Assembly (NCBI GenBank): GCA_963281155.1
Contig: CAUJLY010000006.1
Location: 4,898,001 to 4,962,000, forward strand
Length of the DNA stretch: 64,000 nucleotides
From: Rhabditophanes sp. KR3021
Lineage: Eukaryota > Nematoda > Chromadorea > Rhabditida > Alloionematidae
Direction of reading: 5' to 3'
Shown here: positions 23,795 to 37,719 of the stretch, piece after piece
How the letters are laid out: each line of letters opens with the position of its first letter
Numbering within the stretch: position 1 is the first letter of the stretch
Made by a program: the position numbers and the translations under genes
Notes under the pieces: generated by a model
What the model was told of the DNA's origin: nothing
Seen by the model: the letters and a program-made list of their open reading frames with translations, nothing else
Database searches by the model: none

Positions 23795-25043
23795 ATGGAT
23801 GTTGAATGCCGTATCAAGGCATATCGCTTTGTAGCATACACAGCCGTTACATTCTCTGTTGTAGCTGTTATTTCGGTCTGTATAACTTTGCCTATTGTTT
23901 ACAGTTATGTTCATCAAGTTAAAAAGCAAATGCATTCTGATATTAGCTTATGCAAAGTAAGTATGAGGTATTGTTCATAAGTTAATGTTTCAGGGGTCTG
24001 CTCAAGATATTTGGTCTGAAATAAATCATCTAAAATCAATTCCTGTTGCGACTAAAAATCGCACTTCCAGACAAGCTGGGTACGCAAATCCACACGATGC
24101 TGGTGTTAACAGACCCGCTAGTGTAACTAGGAGCCCCAAAACAGATTCCTGCGAGGGATGCTGCCTGCCTGGTCCCCCAGGACCCAAAGGAAACATAGGG
24201 AAACCCGGAAGACCCGGGAAACCAGGCTCACCAGTTAGTTTAATGTCTTGTTATATTAATATTCGTTTAGGGAATGCCCGGTAATCCAGGAAGACCGCCA
24301 AGTCAACCTTGCGAGCCGGTCACAATCCCACCATGTAAACAATGCCCACAGGGAGCTCCGGGAACCCCGGGTTTGCCCGGCAGTCAAGGAGATGTTGGAG
24401 CCCCTGGATTGCCTGGAAACCCAGGGCAAGATGCGAATCCTGGAGAGCAAGGGCCAAAAGGTATTTATTTGATTATATCGAAAGTAATAGCATATTTTAG
24501 GACCGCCTGGAGCCACTGGAGAACCTGTAAATTTCACCATTATTGTATCATTAACAACTGTTTAGGGAATGCCTGGAAGTCCTGGGGAACCTGGTACACC
24601 AGCAATAAGCGAGGCATTGATTCCTGGAGAACCTGGACGTAAGTCAATGTTTAATTGATTAATTTAAGTATTTTAGCACCTGGCGACGTGGGAACTCCCG
24701 GGATACCTGGTCCTGCTGGACGACCTGGAAATGAAGGATCGGCTGGAGTTCCAGGTAGCAATATATTAATTACATCTAATAATTGTTTCTAGGACAAAAA
24801 GGCCCGCCGGGAGCAGACGGTCCACCAGGTAAATCAATTTAGAATATTTTTAACTTAAAAATTATAGGAAATGATGGCCAACCAGGAGCACATGGGATCC
24901 AAGGTCCACCGGGTTTGTTATTACTTTGTAAACGATGATTTATTTAATTAATTAAAGGAACCAAAGGGGAGCGTGGTATTTGTCCAAAATATTGTGCAAT
25001 TGACGGTGGAGTATTTTTTGCAACAGACAAAAAATTAAAGTAA
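23795..25043 (+). CDS. Cuticle collagen, ROL-6/SQT-1 type (copy 2)
   Basis: Secreted cuticle collagen paralogous to the gene at 9369-10547. Nine exons: 23795-23956, 23994-24233, 24271-24460, 24501-24526, 24566-24638, 24677-24754, 24793-24828, 24868-24912 and 24958-25043, with introns of 37-45 nt and one 26-nt micro-exon. Layout: head [15 protein letters not shown], membrane anchor, Cys-Lys at the exon 1 end, GSAQDIW, cleavage site RTSR (~75), short Gly-X-Y block starting CCLPG, Cys-Xn-C spacer, long interrupted Gly-X-Y domain and the end CPKYCAIDGGVFF. It has more introns than copy 1. The poly(A) signal AATAAA is at 25088-25093, and its 3' end faces that of XRN2 182 bp away. Confidence 0.93.
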
Positions 25044-25224
25044 ATCACACTCTCAATTCATATGAATTGTAGTTTCATAAATTAAACAATAAATACTTTC
25101 ATGTAAATATGTGTCATATTTTATCAAGATTATGTTTGTACAGTTAGAATAAGTCATCATATTAATTAAAAGCAACTTCATCTTTATTATAAATGATTAA
25201 GAGAAAAGGAATAAATCAGTTAAT

Positions 25225-28163
25225 TCAACTATTTCTTGGGTAACTTTGTTGATTTTGGAAACGGGTATCATTTTGATTTCCACGGCCTTCGGTGTAATTT
25301 CCATGGGAGTTGTTATAGTTTCCTCTTGGATTATTTCCGCGGTAGTTGCTGTTACTCCCCCTTGGGTTCTCATATCCGCGTGAATTGCTGAAGTTTCCTC
25401 TGGGATTATTGTAGTTATATCTAGAATTCTGATAGTTTCCACGGGAGTTGTCGAAATCACCTCTGTTGCTTCCACCGCGGGAATTGTTATAGCTGCCACG
25501 ATGTTCGTTGCCACCGCGACTGTTGTTGTAATCACCACGTGAGTTGTTGTAATCACCACGTGAATTGCTGTAATTTCCACGTTGTGTGTTGTAATTGTGT
25601 TGTGGATTGAAGTTATTACCTCCTTGATATTGTCTGGTGTTGTTGTATCCACCTCTATTTCTATTTTCATACTGTAAAAACACTTTCTCTGGAGGAATGG
25701 ACCCTTCGAGGATATGAGTTGGGTAGGCATATTGGTCAGAAAAGGCTGGATCTCTCAATAATGCCATAGCACACGTACTAGTGAAATCATTGCAAATATT
25801 GGACTTGATTGGAGAGTAAAAAGGATTGCCAGGGAGAACTGCATCTTCCTTTCTGCTGATTAACCCATTCATTCCATTTGTTAAGAATTTGTTAATTGAA
25901 ACCCAGGCGATGTCTAGGCCAGTTTCATAAATTGAACAAAGTTGTTCAAAGGCTGGGTGTTTGTTTGAAACATAAAGAATGTTTTCTCCTCTAACGTTGC
26001 GTCTCAACTCTTCTTCTGTTAATCCGCCCATGTGATTATCTAGACAATCTAGAAGTCTATCTTGATCAACGAAGGGAAGAAGAGCTACTCCCATCCAGGC
26101 AAATTTTTTCCCGTTTAAATCTATGGCAAAATCTAGTGGGTAGAAATCATAAATTTCACTGTCAGGTTCAGACATCAATCTTCTCCAAGCTTTTGGAACA
26201 TTTTGACCACTCGCAGCGGGGAAAACACCCATTAATTGTTGCAATGGCTTAAACGGCTTGGTATTTGTTGGAAAAACAGCCTGATAACTTTCTATTTGAT
26301 CAAAATCGGAAGCAAAGGGGGCATAATGATATGGGTAAAACCAATCCCAGGAAACACAGCCTCTGTAGTAGTATTTAAGAACCCATGCCATTCCTTCCAT
26401 GTAAGCTTCAGCTACTACTCTGCGAAAGTTTTGAGTAGTATCACTGAATTCGACCCCAAACTTTTCTTCATAATAACGATCTTTCCATCCTTGTTCATGA
26501 AATTTGATATTATCCTCAGGTTCGGAGTCAGATTCATCTTCATTGACGACTTTTCCATAAGCTCCAACAGTTTGAAATACATCTTGTTGTCCGTTTTTTG
26601 AAACCTTTTGGGGCAGAAGAACACTAAGTAATCTCTGTTGAGTGTCTTGGATGGCTTCACTTTCAGTTCTAGCTATGTAAGCTTTGATTTTGGTTTCACT
26701 TCCATAGTTATTCAAATGGGCACGATGCAATGGAACTGGTGCAATCAAACTATCCTCGTTGGTGACTTTTCTCTCTGGAGCACGCTTTCTCTTCATAGCT
26801 TTGTTTCTAGCACGAAATCTTTCTTCGTTGATGCGTCTCTTTCTGAAGATCTCATCTTCTTCGTTTCCAAGTTCTTCGAGGATCAGAGCCATTCTCTCCA
26901 TGTTGATTTCACCATTGTCTGTTAGATAACCACCACACTTATCGGCCATACTCTTGTACAATCGAACTAGCATTTCAAGAGCTCCTTCTCGAATTTCAAG
27001 AGACGGCAGATGAGGCAGAAAGTCGTTGCCAACTAGAAAATTGTTTATATGATTATTATTAATAGACCTGGGAAACCGTTTAATCAATTAAATGGAAAAC
27101 ATCTTGGGAAAATTCGGTTAAAATGAAATATTTTTTAATGTCACTTACCTAGGAAACACAGGCATACCCAGTCATCAATTGCGCGTTCTAGATTGAATTC
27201 AAAGGAGATATTTTTCATCGTAAGTTCCCTCTCCAAATATTCTCTTAGGACAGGCAAACGAATAAAGATAAAGTTTGTCTTTTTGGGAGGGGGTGGAACG
27301 TAGCTGGAAGAAGACTCAATCATCCCACCGTCACAGTTCTTTAACTCATGCCCAATTTTCTTGCACAAGTCACAAGCTCTTGGTGCTCCAGGGACAAATT
27401 CCTCGCGAATGATGTGAAAATTGACTTCGTGAGTTGCTAAACCCAGCATAATTAAGTCGGCATCAGCTCCACAAAGACAGTGAACTGTATTAGGGTCATG
27501 ACCCTCGGAAGCTCTTTGCTTACGGACAAAATCCATAATTTTATGCTCTCCTTCTCCGGGAACACTGGCATCACTTAAAATGACAGTAATACAGGCCCAA
27601 GCAGGGTCGCTCTTCAATTTTTGAGCAATGTAATACTCTAGAGCCTTGGATAATCTTTCCATAAATTCCGTTCCAGGAGTAATGCAATTTCTGTCGAACC
27701 ATTCGTGTTTTTCCTTCTTCGGAGGAACTGGGATGCCATTCGCAATAAGGCGATCTCTTACTGCTTCGATTTCCTTTTCCTTGTCAATTACTTCTTTGGC
27801 TCCCCGAAAACGTCTACTTCTTTGCTGGTTCATCTTAGCTCTGGGAGCGACTCCATCAACAGCCATGTAGAGAACACGTCTAGGTCTGATGATAGCCATC
27901 AGTCTATCGATGTACTCGAAGATTAGGACAAAAATTTCATCCTCACTTTCTGGTGGTGGGCGATCCTCTGGACGTGAACATGGATGCACGATTCCGTTCA
28001 TATCGAGGTATAGATTATCAAACTCAGTGAAGTTTTGATTCGGCTTTGTCCAATCGATTGGTATTCTGGTCCCATCGATTTCAATGGCTGATTCTTCGAC
28101 GACATCTGTTACAATTGATGGAAACTTCTTGGAGAGCGATCTAAAAAATGCTGGAACACCCAT
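25225..28163 (-). CDS. xrn-2: 5'-3' exoribonuclease 2 (nuclear XRN2)
   Basis: Processive nuclear 5'-3' exoribonuclease used in transcription termination, rRNA/snoRNA trimming and miRNA turnover. Two exons, 28163-27149 and 27032-25225, give 940 aa, close to the family's ~950-975. It begins with the canonical MGVPAFFRSLSKKFPSIV. Catalytic-domain signatures follow: LYLDMNGIVHPC, AVDGVAPRAKMNQQRSRRFR, PGEGEHKIMDFVR and GADADLIMLGLATHE. A CCHC zinc knuckle (CDLCKKIGHELKNC, ~265-278) is typical of XRN2 rather than XRN1. The 117-nt intron interrupts the conserved VGNDFLPHLPSLEI. The last ~130 residues are RG/NSRG repeats, an RNA-binding or arginine-methylation tail. A TTTTTAG acceptor 12 nt before the ATG suggests trans-splicing. 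TTTATT at 25183-25188 serves as the minus-strand poly(A) signal. Confidence 0.97.
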
Positions 28164-31100
28164 TATGTTAGACTAAAAATAAATAGAATATTATTGTAGA
28201 TGTCGAAATAAAATAATATCTGAAATGAGAAAATACTAACAATGATGAAACAAAAACGAGACTTAATGAATGATAAAACTTATGCATTGCAATATAGATC
28301 AAACATTAGCATATTTGTTATGACGAAATGCAAAAAAAAGACATCTTACCAACTGTTCACTATAGTGAGCTAGTTTTGCCGTCTGAAATTGCATCTAACC
28401 ATGTAGGCGCTTTGTAAAACATTAAATAATCAATTTAGATAAAACAGTATGGGTGGTATTTTTGTAATAAACGGCTTGACACCTTTTCACAAATAAAATC
28501 GTGTTCGGTTAACATTTAATTGTTTCACCAAACGCGTTGTTATTGCTTATTCCCAATAAAATAATTAACCATAATAAGAATGTCAATCTAAAGAAAAATG
28601 ATCATTATTTATTCTAATTAACCAAAAATATTTATATGCAAGTTAAAACAGTATTAAGGACATTTTAAATTGTGTATAATATGTTCTTATTCCTATAAAA
28701 ATATATTGTTAAATTATCTTATATCATAATCAATTTCTTTGATTAATAAGGTCTTTTAAACTCTAAGTTTCATCAACTTTTATAACGTTAAATGGGCATA
28801 GGATATGTATCTAATATTGATTAACAATAAATGACTTCTTAAGCAAAGGCTTGATACATATATTATAAAGGTTAAAAAAATGAACATAATTATATATGTT
28901 TGTAAAATTGAATATGCAACCGTAACAATTGTGTATGATTATATATTTAAGGGAGAGTGTTTTTAAATGAAACAAGAATATTAAAATTAGAATAGTAATA
29001 GAAAGAATGGAAAGGATAGCCATGATACTAATATTTGGAAAAGCCGAAATCATTGGCTTTATACAAAAATATTGCTCAATTTTTCGTCGAGCATTTATGA
29101 CTAATAAGTAATGGTGTTGAAATATCTTCTTATAGGATGTGTTATATCATCTAAAGTCGTTATAGAGACCACATTCATCGTGCAATGATGTGTATGTTAC
29201 AAAAGACGCACCATTTTTGCTACACATTGTTCAAACGATTGATAAACATAAAAGTGCATAAATTATATTATGCTTGATGAAAATATGATTTTTAATTTTA
29301 AGATATCCATATCAAAACCGATGATATAATTAATACTAAATGGTTTCTTATTTTAGTGGATGCATTTTTTGACTGCAAATCAACTTTCTGTATTAATAAA
29401 CAAAACTGTACTTTTTGCTTAAAATTATAAATTTTATAGAACTCATACAAATAATACGTATGCATTCCAAAAAACAAATGCGAAAGTAGTGATCACTGGA
29501 TTTCTATGTAATTGTACTACTGCTGATTCGGAACAATATTTTGAGTTGCGTCTGCCTTAATATCAATGGCACCAGCAGTCACATTTATTAAAGCCATAAT
29601 TATGTTAGAATTGACAATATTAAATTTTTAAAACAAAATTTCTTGAATAATAAGATATTATAATAAAGATAGAATTTGCTAATCAGTTTTACAATGACAC
29701 TTTGGGAAGTTGAATACATTCATGTTTAATTACTTTTATTTTGCCAGGGTAATAAAATATAATATAGGTGCTAAAGGTAATAGGTTAAGAATGTCTACCA
29801 AATTAGATTATTTAAAATTAAATCTTAATGGACCAATTATATACCCAAGTAACTTGTAACTTTATGTTCATTTTGTGATAATGATATTGTTAATTGAGAT
29901 ATAAATTGTACATCATTTATATTGTCAGATATTGCTATGTAGAAATAATAGAGAAATATCTTTTTTGAATTTGAACATAATACTTTTTCAGGGATCAACA
30001 ACCGCAATATTTGTACTATGTATATGAGTTTGTTAAGAAATAATTTTTATCAAAAATTAAAGTCATTTATTCCAAATTTCAATTATTTGATCATTCTTGC
30101 ACAGTGTGTTATTATTTCAGGAGTATACATATGTTTTATCTTGATTGGTTTAAAACTAAAGAAGGTTTTTTTGACTATCTTTAAAATCAACAGCTTCTTG
30201 TTTATCTCACTTTTTAATAAACATTACATAGTTTTAACTATATTAACTTTTACAAAATGTAAGCAAGTTTATTGTCAACATTTACATACTTAAATAATTC
30301 ATTTTTGGAATTCATTTTTTACATTTCATTGAATCGTAAGTTCTTTTTTCCTATCTAAATCATCTTGAAACGATTCAAACTAACGTTTGGTATAGAATAC
30401 ATTTGAAAAAAGAACTCAAATTTTTCTATAGAAATAAAAACAAAATTTCAAACAACAACAAACAAATATAAAAATAGCAAATGAAAATTTATTAAATGTT
30501 ATCTATATATAAAATAATTTGTAAGTAATCGAAAATTGCTCATAAATGTAATTTGCTATCGTCTTATCAATGAAACATTCAACTGTTAATGGAAAAAGAA
30601 ATATAATTATCTTGCATGAATCAGTAAAATCTTTCATTAGCTCAGAATAATAACTATGAAATGTTAAATACTTTGTGAATGGTAATTCAATATTTTCAGA
30701 ATGAGGATATGTAAAAGCATTAATATTTCTAATTCGCAAATGCTATTTTCTTGAACCTTAACTGAAGATTAGCTTACATAGTAATACGAGTAGGAAATCA
30801 ACAAATTAATAAAAATCATATATTCTACGATGCCTGATTCTAATTTTTCCTAAAATAAAAGAAATTTTAAATCAAAATGATCAGAAACTCTATAAATTTC
30901 ATACTATATAATAGTAGATTCTAGTAATGTACTAGGCTTCGTTATAATAATTTTATATTCTATATAATTATCTGTTGTAATTATAAGATTTGCCAATATT
31001 TTCATTGAACTTATACTGAATAGACATTTATATTGCAATAGGTTTGAATTCGTCGTTTTAATATGACACCGAGTTTCATTAGTTTTTTGATATGCATAAT

Positions 31101-34100
31101 TATAATTTGTTTTGAATAACAGACTCAAATTTAATGTTCTTATTAATGACCAACTTCTAAATTATGAGATTATTCAATTTAGGTTTATTTCTTCATCATA
31201 GCCAATGGCTAATCCATAAACATCTTTATTTACAAAGAAAGTTGTCGAAAGGTGAGACATTTTTCTAAATTTATCACGCTCTGTAATATCACGAAATTTG
31301 TCTATATTGCCTTTCATCTCATTGAATTTTATTTGAAATAATAATCATATTGTACAGAAAATACACTATTGTTGTTGAAACGTTTAAAGAAGGCATTGTT
31401 TTATATTTTCCCAATTTTTTTAATACATAACATTTAGCTTAAACTAAACATACAAAACCTTTGTTATTTACCAATCTCCAAATACAATAAGACATAGATA
31501 AAAAATAAATCTACAACAAAATTTATCACAATTGCCATGTGTGATAACCTTTCATTATACTCTAAATCTGTAACCATTTTTTAGCATCTATTCAATTTTA
31601 TAAAAAGAAGCAATTTCTAAGACTAAATAATTGTTTAAAATTTCTTTAAATACAATTATAATCAAATATTAACTTCTGCAAATGCGCTTCATTTTTTCAT
31701 TCAAAATTTAAATGGAACATTTACTCAGCTTAAAAAAGTGTAAAAGCATGAAGTATTACGTTTAACTTAAGGAATAACATCCAAAGTTTATTTTTATTTT
31801 ATTCTTCCTCTGAAATAATGTTAACATTAAATGTTATATAAAACTTACTTATTTATAAATTGACTTTATATTAAAGACTATTTTGAATGTTAGGTCAATT
31901 TATAAGTAACGAAAATTACCCTGAGTACAATATGTAAATATTGTGAGGCAATTACTTAAAAGCGAATAAAATATTTATACGGTTTGTCCATAAGGTCCGT
32001 GTATATTATACCGGCATGTTAATTTTAACATATTTTGCTAATATTAGTTCATATGATTAATGACATCAAATGAGCTAAAAAATGCTTTGAATTAAATATT
32101 TTACAAAGACCATTTTCATGGCTAATATATTCAGAGCTTATGTACTCTTAAAATAGTTATCTTGGAGAATAGGCATTATATTCTAGGCAAACTTTATATT
32201 TAACAAATTTTATAACAAAGTATCCAATTACATTTTAAATAAGTAATATAAAATTCAAAAAAGTGTGATATCAACACACTTTAAATAATAAATATCTATT
32301 ACAATTTGTATCTATAGCTAAAGACAATATAATGATTTTTGAAGTATGTGGATCTAATTAAAAATCAAAAGACAAATTTTTGTGTGAATGTTATCGATAC
32401 TTGATTTTCGATAACTTTGAAGAAAACTAATAATGAATAAGTTAGGTGACACAATTGAGTTAAAATATCTCAAAGACGTATAATTTTTCAATTTTTCCCA
32501 TATTAACAAAATAATTAACATTCGGTATGCAATAAAAATTTATTTCAGCAAATTGAAATGTCATTTTAAGCATAGATGGTCAACGGAATTGTATATTTTC
32601 TCTTTGACAACCCCTTGCTTTGAATCAACTGAATAGCATTTAAATCTCATTTTTTGCCTAAATCATATTTAAAATTTTTCATCTTTTTGATAACGACATT
32701 TAAATTTTGGCTTTACAATATTTTTTGCTCGAGCTAATACAAATGTTGAAATTTTTTCATAAACACCTACAGTTTATATTTTACTTGGTTATTAATGACC
32801 ATATGTATTGCCTTTAAACCATTTATTTTTATTACTAATGGATATGCCGAACCCCTAAAAAGCAAACAAAACATTTCCGAATGACGGTACATTAAGATAT
32901 AACAGTTTTCACTTATCCTCGGCGATATTTATTATTGTCTATCGTAAGGAAGATTCTTGATTAAATCCAAACAATATAACCTAATATTGTTTTAGAAAAT
33001 AATATACCGATTTTGACTAAAATAATTTTAAGTAACTGCCACTTATTAAGCCAAAACTCATTCTCACAATCATTCATTTCAATATTTATATTTTTAGTAT
33101 GTAATATAGATAAGTGTTTCAATAAGTAAATATTTGAGAAAATTATTGTATCAAAAAGAAGAAATAAACCACCATCATTTTTTTATCACTCTAAGTTTAA
33201 TTTGTTTCTTGTCTCAAATAATTGACCTTATCTGATTATTTGTATCATTTATCAAGTAATCGGACTAGATTATATGGGGATAAATATATATCACTATAAA
33301 TTCGAAATGACATACAATATCTTTTACTTGTTTTTGTTTTTTACCGATTGAAAAGTATTGTTTCTTCTATAATTAAAGTTTATAATTGATCAAATTCAAT
33401 TGCCTTCAAAATATACATCATTTGCTTAAGATAACTAACACTCCCATAATTATTTAAAAAATATGCCTTGTTAATTTAATTTAGTTTCTGTTATGTGGTT
33501 TTGGGACTAGCCTTTTTAATTGCAGACAAAAAAATCAAATATGCAATAAAAGCGAAGTATTATTCTAAAGATGATGACTTTAAAGAACAACGGTAAAATG
33601 TATCTTATATACATAATTGAATATTCCGATTTTTTTGCCTTTTCATCCACACAGTATGCAAATAGCTCCAATATATTATTTTTATGGGGCAAATAAAGTT
33701 TTTAAATCAAATTGATATTGGGTCTGAATTATCTACAATAACCACATTATTTTTTCCAATTGAGGAAGAAGTATTTTATTATATTTATTATGATTGAAGT
33801 CGTTATTTTAATGGACTTATTTATAATATCATTGTTTTTGTATTATTTGGAGTAATTTCGGTATTTATTTTAATTGTCGCAAGACAATTAATTATCTTAT
33901 TAATTGAATCAATGAAAATATAGAAAACTATTATATATTAACTTTCAGGAAGCTGAAATATTTATTGAACAACTTTAATTACTAATTGTTGGAATATGTT
34001 TTTGTTTTTAAAAATAAGTTACTGTTGAAATAAAAGTAAAATATTTTTGTCTGTAGCTCTTTTAAAGTACGGCTTCAATTTTAATAAATGGTATATAATA

Positions 34101-36175
34101 AAATAGTTTGTGAAAATGAAAGGTTATATTGTTGATTTTAAAAGACTTTTGCTTGTCCTTTTATAACTTTAGCTAGCTTAAAGGTTAGGATAGATTAATT
34201 TACTATGATTAATTTTACACTAATTATAAATTGAGTTAAATAACTTAATAAAAAGTACTGATTTATATGTAATACTATTTGTTATCAAACCGAAATGTGC
34301 ACTACTAAAAGCGATTATATTAAGATGCCGATTTATATTATAACATGCTAAACCTCAAATAAATTTATCATTACACTATTTTACCCAGCTTATTTCATTT
34401 TTCGAACAAGTTAGTTTCTTTGTATGAAATACATTTACAGAATAAATGTATCAATAGTCTATGTTACTTTTTTGACCTTAGTTTATTTTAAATATTTCGG
34501 CAAATTCCATATTTTATTCTAAATGATATTAGTTTATGTGTATCATATTGTTTTTTAGTGTCAATTCTTTATCCACAGTCTTTTTGTTTTAAACAACAAT
34601 TTCAATCGTCCTTTAAATCTTTAACTTTTATCCGTTCTAGCACTAATGTTTAAAAGGATTTTTATCAGTTTATTTTAACAGTCAGAAATCTTGGGTAGTA
34701 ATAAACAAAGTAATGCATAATGACAACAAATGTTTTTAATCACTATAATATTGGAGTAATTATTTTATGAGAAACATTTGTCTGAATGATACAATTTCAT
34801 CTTAAATTCTAAAGAAAAACAAATTGATGCTAAATTTTTGCTCATAATTGTATGGTGATGATATAAAATTCATTATATCTTTATTCATATTGTTCAGGAA
34901 CTCTTTTTGCCATTATATTTATTATGTATAATTTTTCCTTTGTAATCCTTTGTTTGATAGAAACTTCAATTTAAAAATAAACATCCTCCTAATTATCCCA
35001 GGCAACAAAATTCAATTGTATGTAAAACTGATAATTTTGTTACTCAATTCTTTTAATTCCTTTTACTTTTTAAATAAATCTTATGGATAATTAATTAATC
35101 ACATAATACCAGACATTAGCTTTAGATGCAAAAAGTAAATATATCTATTTCATATTATCAAATATCTTAAATGCATATAAATATAGATATACTTCATTCC
35201 TGACAAATTATAAGGCATAAGTTAAGCTTTGTTTGAGAAACTGTCAGGAATTAAATTGGTCTCTATAATTTATCCATCAGTTACAACATAAATCTGGAAT
35301 TTATACTTGAAAATGATACATAAATCATGCCGTATTTGTCATCGTAAAACCACCTTTTCTATCAAAAATGAATATATATGTAAGAGAAGGATACATATAC
35401 TCTTTATTTATTATTCTTCAAATTTTGAGCCCAACCACAAAACAGCTACAGTTAAATAATTGGGGCTTGATGATAATTGCGTATCACTCGAATTTCTCTA
35501 AATAATATTTTCTTCTCAGATTATTATTAAAATTCTACTTGCTAGAACATGTCCGTAAATTGGGTCCTTTTTTGGTTCATATGTACATTTGAAACCTTTA
35601 GATTTTTTATTTGTTAGTTTATAAACTATTATCAATGAGTGTTTTATTGGCGTATGGTTTTAATTTAAAGTATACATATTTATCTTGATTAGAAGATAAT
35701 ATTTATTTATCTGAAGCCCATAGTGTTAAATCAATTAGTTCATTTGAGTGTAACTTATGTGAGAATAGTTCAAAATAAATTTTATCACCGATTGTTCGTG
35801 AAAAGGAAGTTTACATTTATTTGAGAGACAAGTAGTTTTTGATATAAGTAGTACCAAACCTCGTTTTATCTACACAAATTTTCCCACGTTTCTCAAATTT
35901 TGTGGTTTTATTAAGCCTGAAGGTAATCTAAAGCATTCGTGAACATGACTTGACTTATAAAATTCTTTTCAACGTATAAAGGCAAAATTAATAATCTCTA
36001 TTTAAATATTACATTTTTTATCTCTATGATGGAACAATTGAATAATGATACTTTTATAGTCGCATGGAATTGATATAACGTCATTAAATAAACTTATATA
36101 TTTACACTTTTAGGCACAAAGATACTTTTATAAGCATTACAAAATATTTCTATTCTTGAAGCACGTATATCCATT
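28164..36175. other. 8 kb AT-rich gene desert
   Basis: No supportable gene. Short open frames (such as 30018-30293 +, 30503-30739 -, 30904-31128 -) are Ile/Phe/Leu/Asn-rich translations of AT-rich DNA with no start, splice or motif support. The right end is the upstream region of the GPCR at 36176, and such long flanks are common around nematode signalling genes. I found no tRNA, SL RNA or miRNA hairpin by eye. Confidence 0.5.
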
Positions 36176-37436
36176 ATGGATTCAGCAATTAACGACCATA
36201 CATTTGAAGCACATTTGTTTCTAGAAGAAAATTTAGAAGATGCATGTGCGTTGCTGGATCCAAATTCATTCAAAACAATTTTGACTATCTTAGGAACTGT
36301 CCTTTCTGTTATATCAGCTGTTTGTAATATACTAATCGCAATTGTACTTCTACGCCCAAAACATTCGCATTTTTTCTTTTTAGGTTTATTAGCTTTATCA
36401 GATACATTTTTATCAATTTTGTATGGTCCAATAATTGGGGTGTACACAATTGGTGCCAAAATTCCGATATTATGGGTGCATCAGTTGTGGTGGTCTTTTG
36501 CAGTTCCATTGTTGTCTCTTTGCAATACAGCAGCCTCATTTTCTTGCTTCTTAATCATATTGGCTTCAATTGAACGTTATCTGATCACAATCAAATCAAA
36601 ATATCTTCTATGTTTTCGGGAATTAAGAGGAATATTGGCTACAGCTATGTTTATTGTAGCGTTAATATTGAGAGGAACAACATACTTTGAAATTAGAATT
36701 GGCAAAAACGGCAATTGCACGGGTTTATCAGAATACACAGTTGAGCAAACAGAATTTGCGGCTACGGAGCAGTATAAATTGTTTAGTTTTTATGTCCGGA
36801 ATGTTACTTGTACTTTGATTCCCTTTGTTTTGCTGGCTTTCTTGAATGCTAGGATTGTAACCAAATTAAGAGAACAGCAAAGATCAGCAGTTATGTTTCA
36901 TATGCAAAGCAGTTGTCATAAGGCTAAAATACGCTCTGCAACATTGCTCTTAATACTGATAGTATTTTCCTATTTGATAGCCAATTTTTTGCAGGTTATT
37001 TCTTGTCTTTGGGAATATATAGACTTTGATTCAACGCAAACTGAAAGTTTATATCCAGTAAGTTTTTATTACCTATTTATTCTTTGAATTTATAATGTTA
37101 TTTTGTTTACTTAAGTATTACGATGGCATAACAGATCTCGTATCTGTACTTTGTACTTTAGGTTGTGCTTCACGACTATTTATATACATGTTTTGCAACG
37201 AAGAGTTCAGATGTGCGTTTATGGAATTTTTTTGTGTTAAAAAAGGAGAAAACTATAAAATTAATTACGAATTCGATTTGCAAGAGAATGAATCTCAAAA
37301 ATCAATCGCTGAACAAAGAATCGGCACTGAATTTGATCAGTTAGTTGTTTTGATCGCTCGGCAAATTCCTAAATTTAGTCCTACTACAGAAAACAAAATG
37401 GCTGATATTAATGAGGCTGAGGAAATAAGAATTTGA
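36176..37436 (+). CDS. Class A peptide-type GPCR, 400 aa
   Basis: Seven-transmembrane receptor in two exons, 36176-37057 and 37116-37436, joined by a 58-nt intron (GTAAGT...TTTACTTAAG). Membrane segments at about 33-58, 66-90, 105-132, 150-168, 205-226, 252-277 and 298-320. Class A marks: GNxxI-like SAVCNILIAIVLLR in TM1, Cys116/Cys181 for the TM3-ECL2 disulfide, and ERY in place of DRY at 133-135. NPxxY in TM7 is replaced by ASRLFIY. The 80-residue C-tail is acidic and charged. The overall look, including the third loop REQQRSAVMFHMQ followed by TM6, resembles nematode FMRFamide/neuropeptide receptors (FRPR/DMSR-like). Ligand and orthologue are not determinable here. Confidence 0.85.
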
Positions 37437-37719
37437 AATTATTTTATAAAAAGTATAAACAAACTATATCATCGATAATATAACGAGGTTCAAACATAAT
37501 AATTTGTAAACAATTTTTTAATGCATGCTTTATTAATTCATAATTGCAGTTTACGAGAAAATAACTATTTGCAATAAAATTTCTATTTCACTTTAGTAAT
37601 CAATTGTAAAAAGCTTCAATGTTTATTTCCTATTATTAAATTCCGTAAATTAGTAAATAAGTCTGAAATTTTATTTTGGTGAAAAATCTAAATGCCTTCC
37701 CTGCCCAGCAGAAAAGAGA

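Noticed and set aside
30018..30293. 91-codon hydrophobic frame in the desert
   Set aside because: Ile/Leu/Phe/Lys-rich as expected from AT-rich DNA; no motif or splice context.
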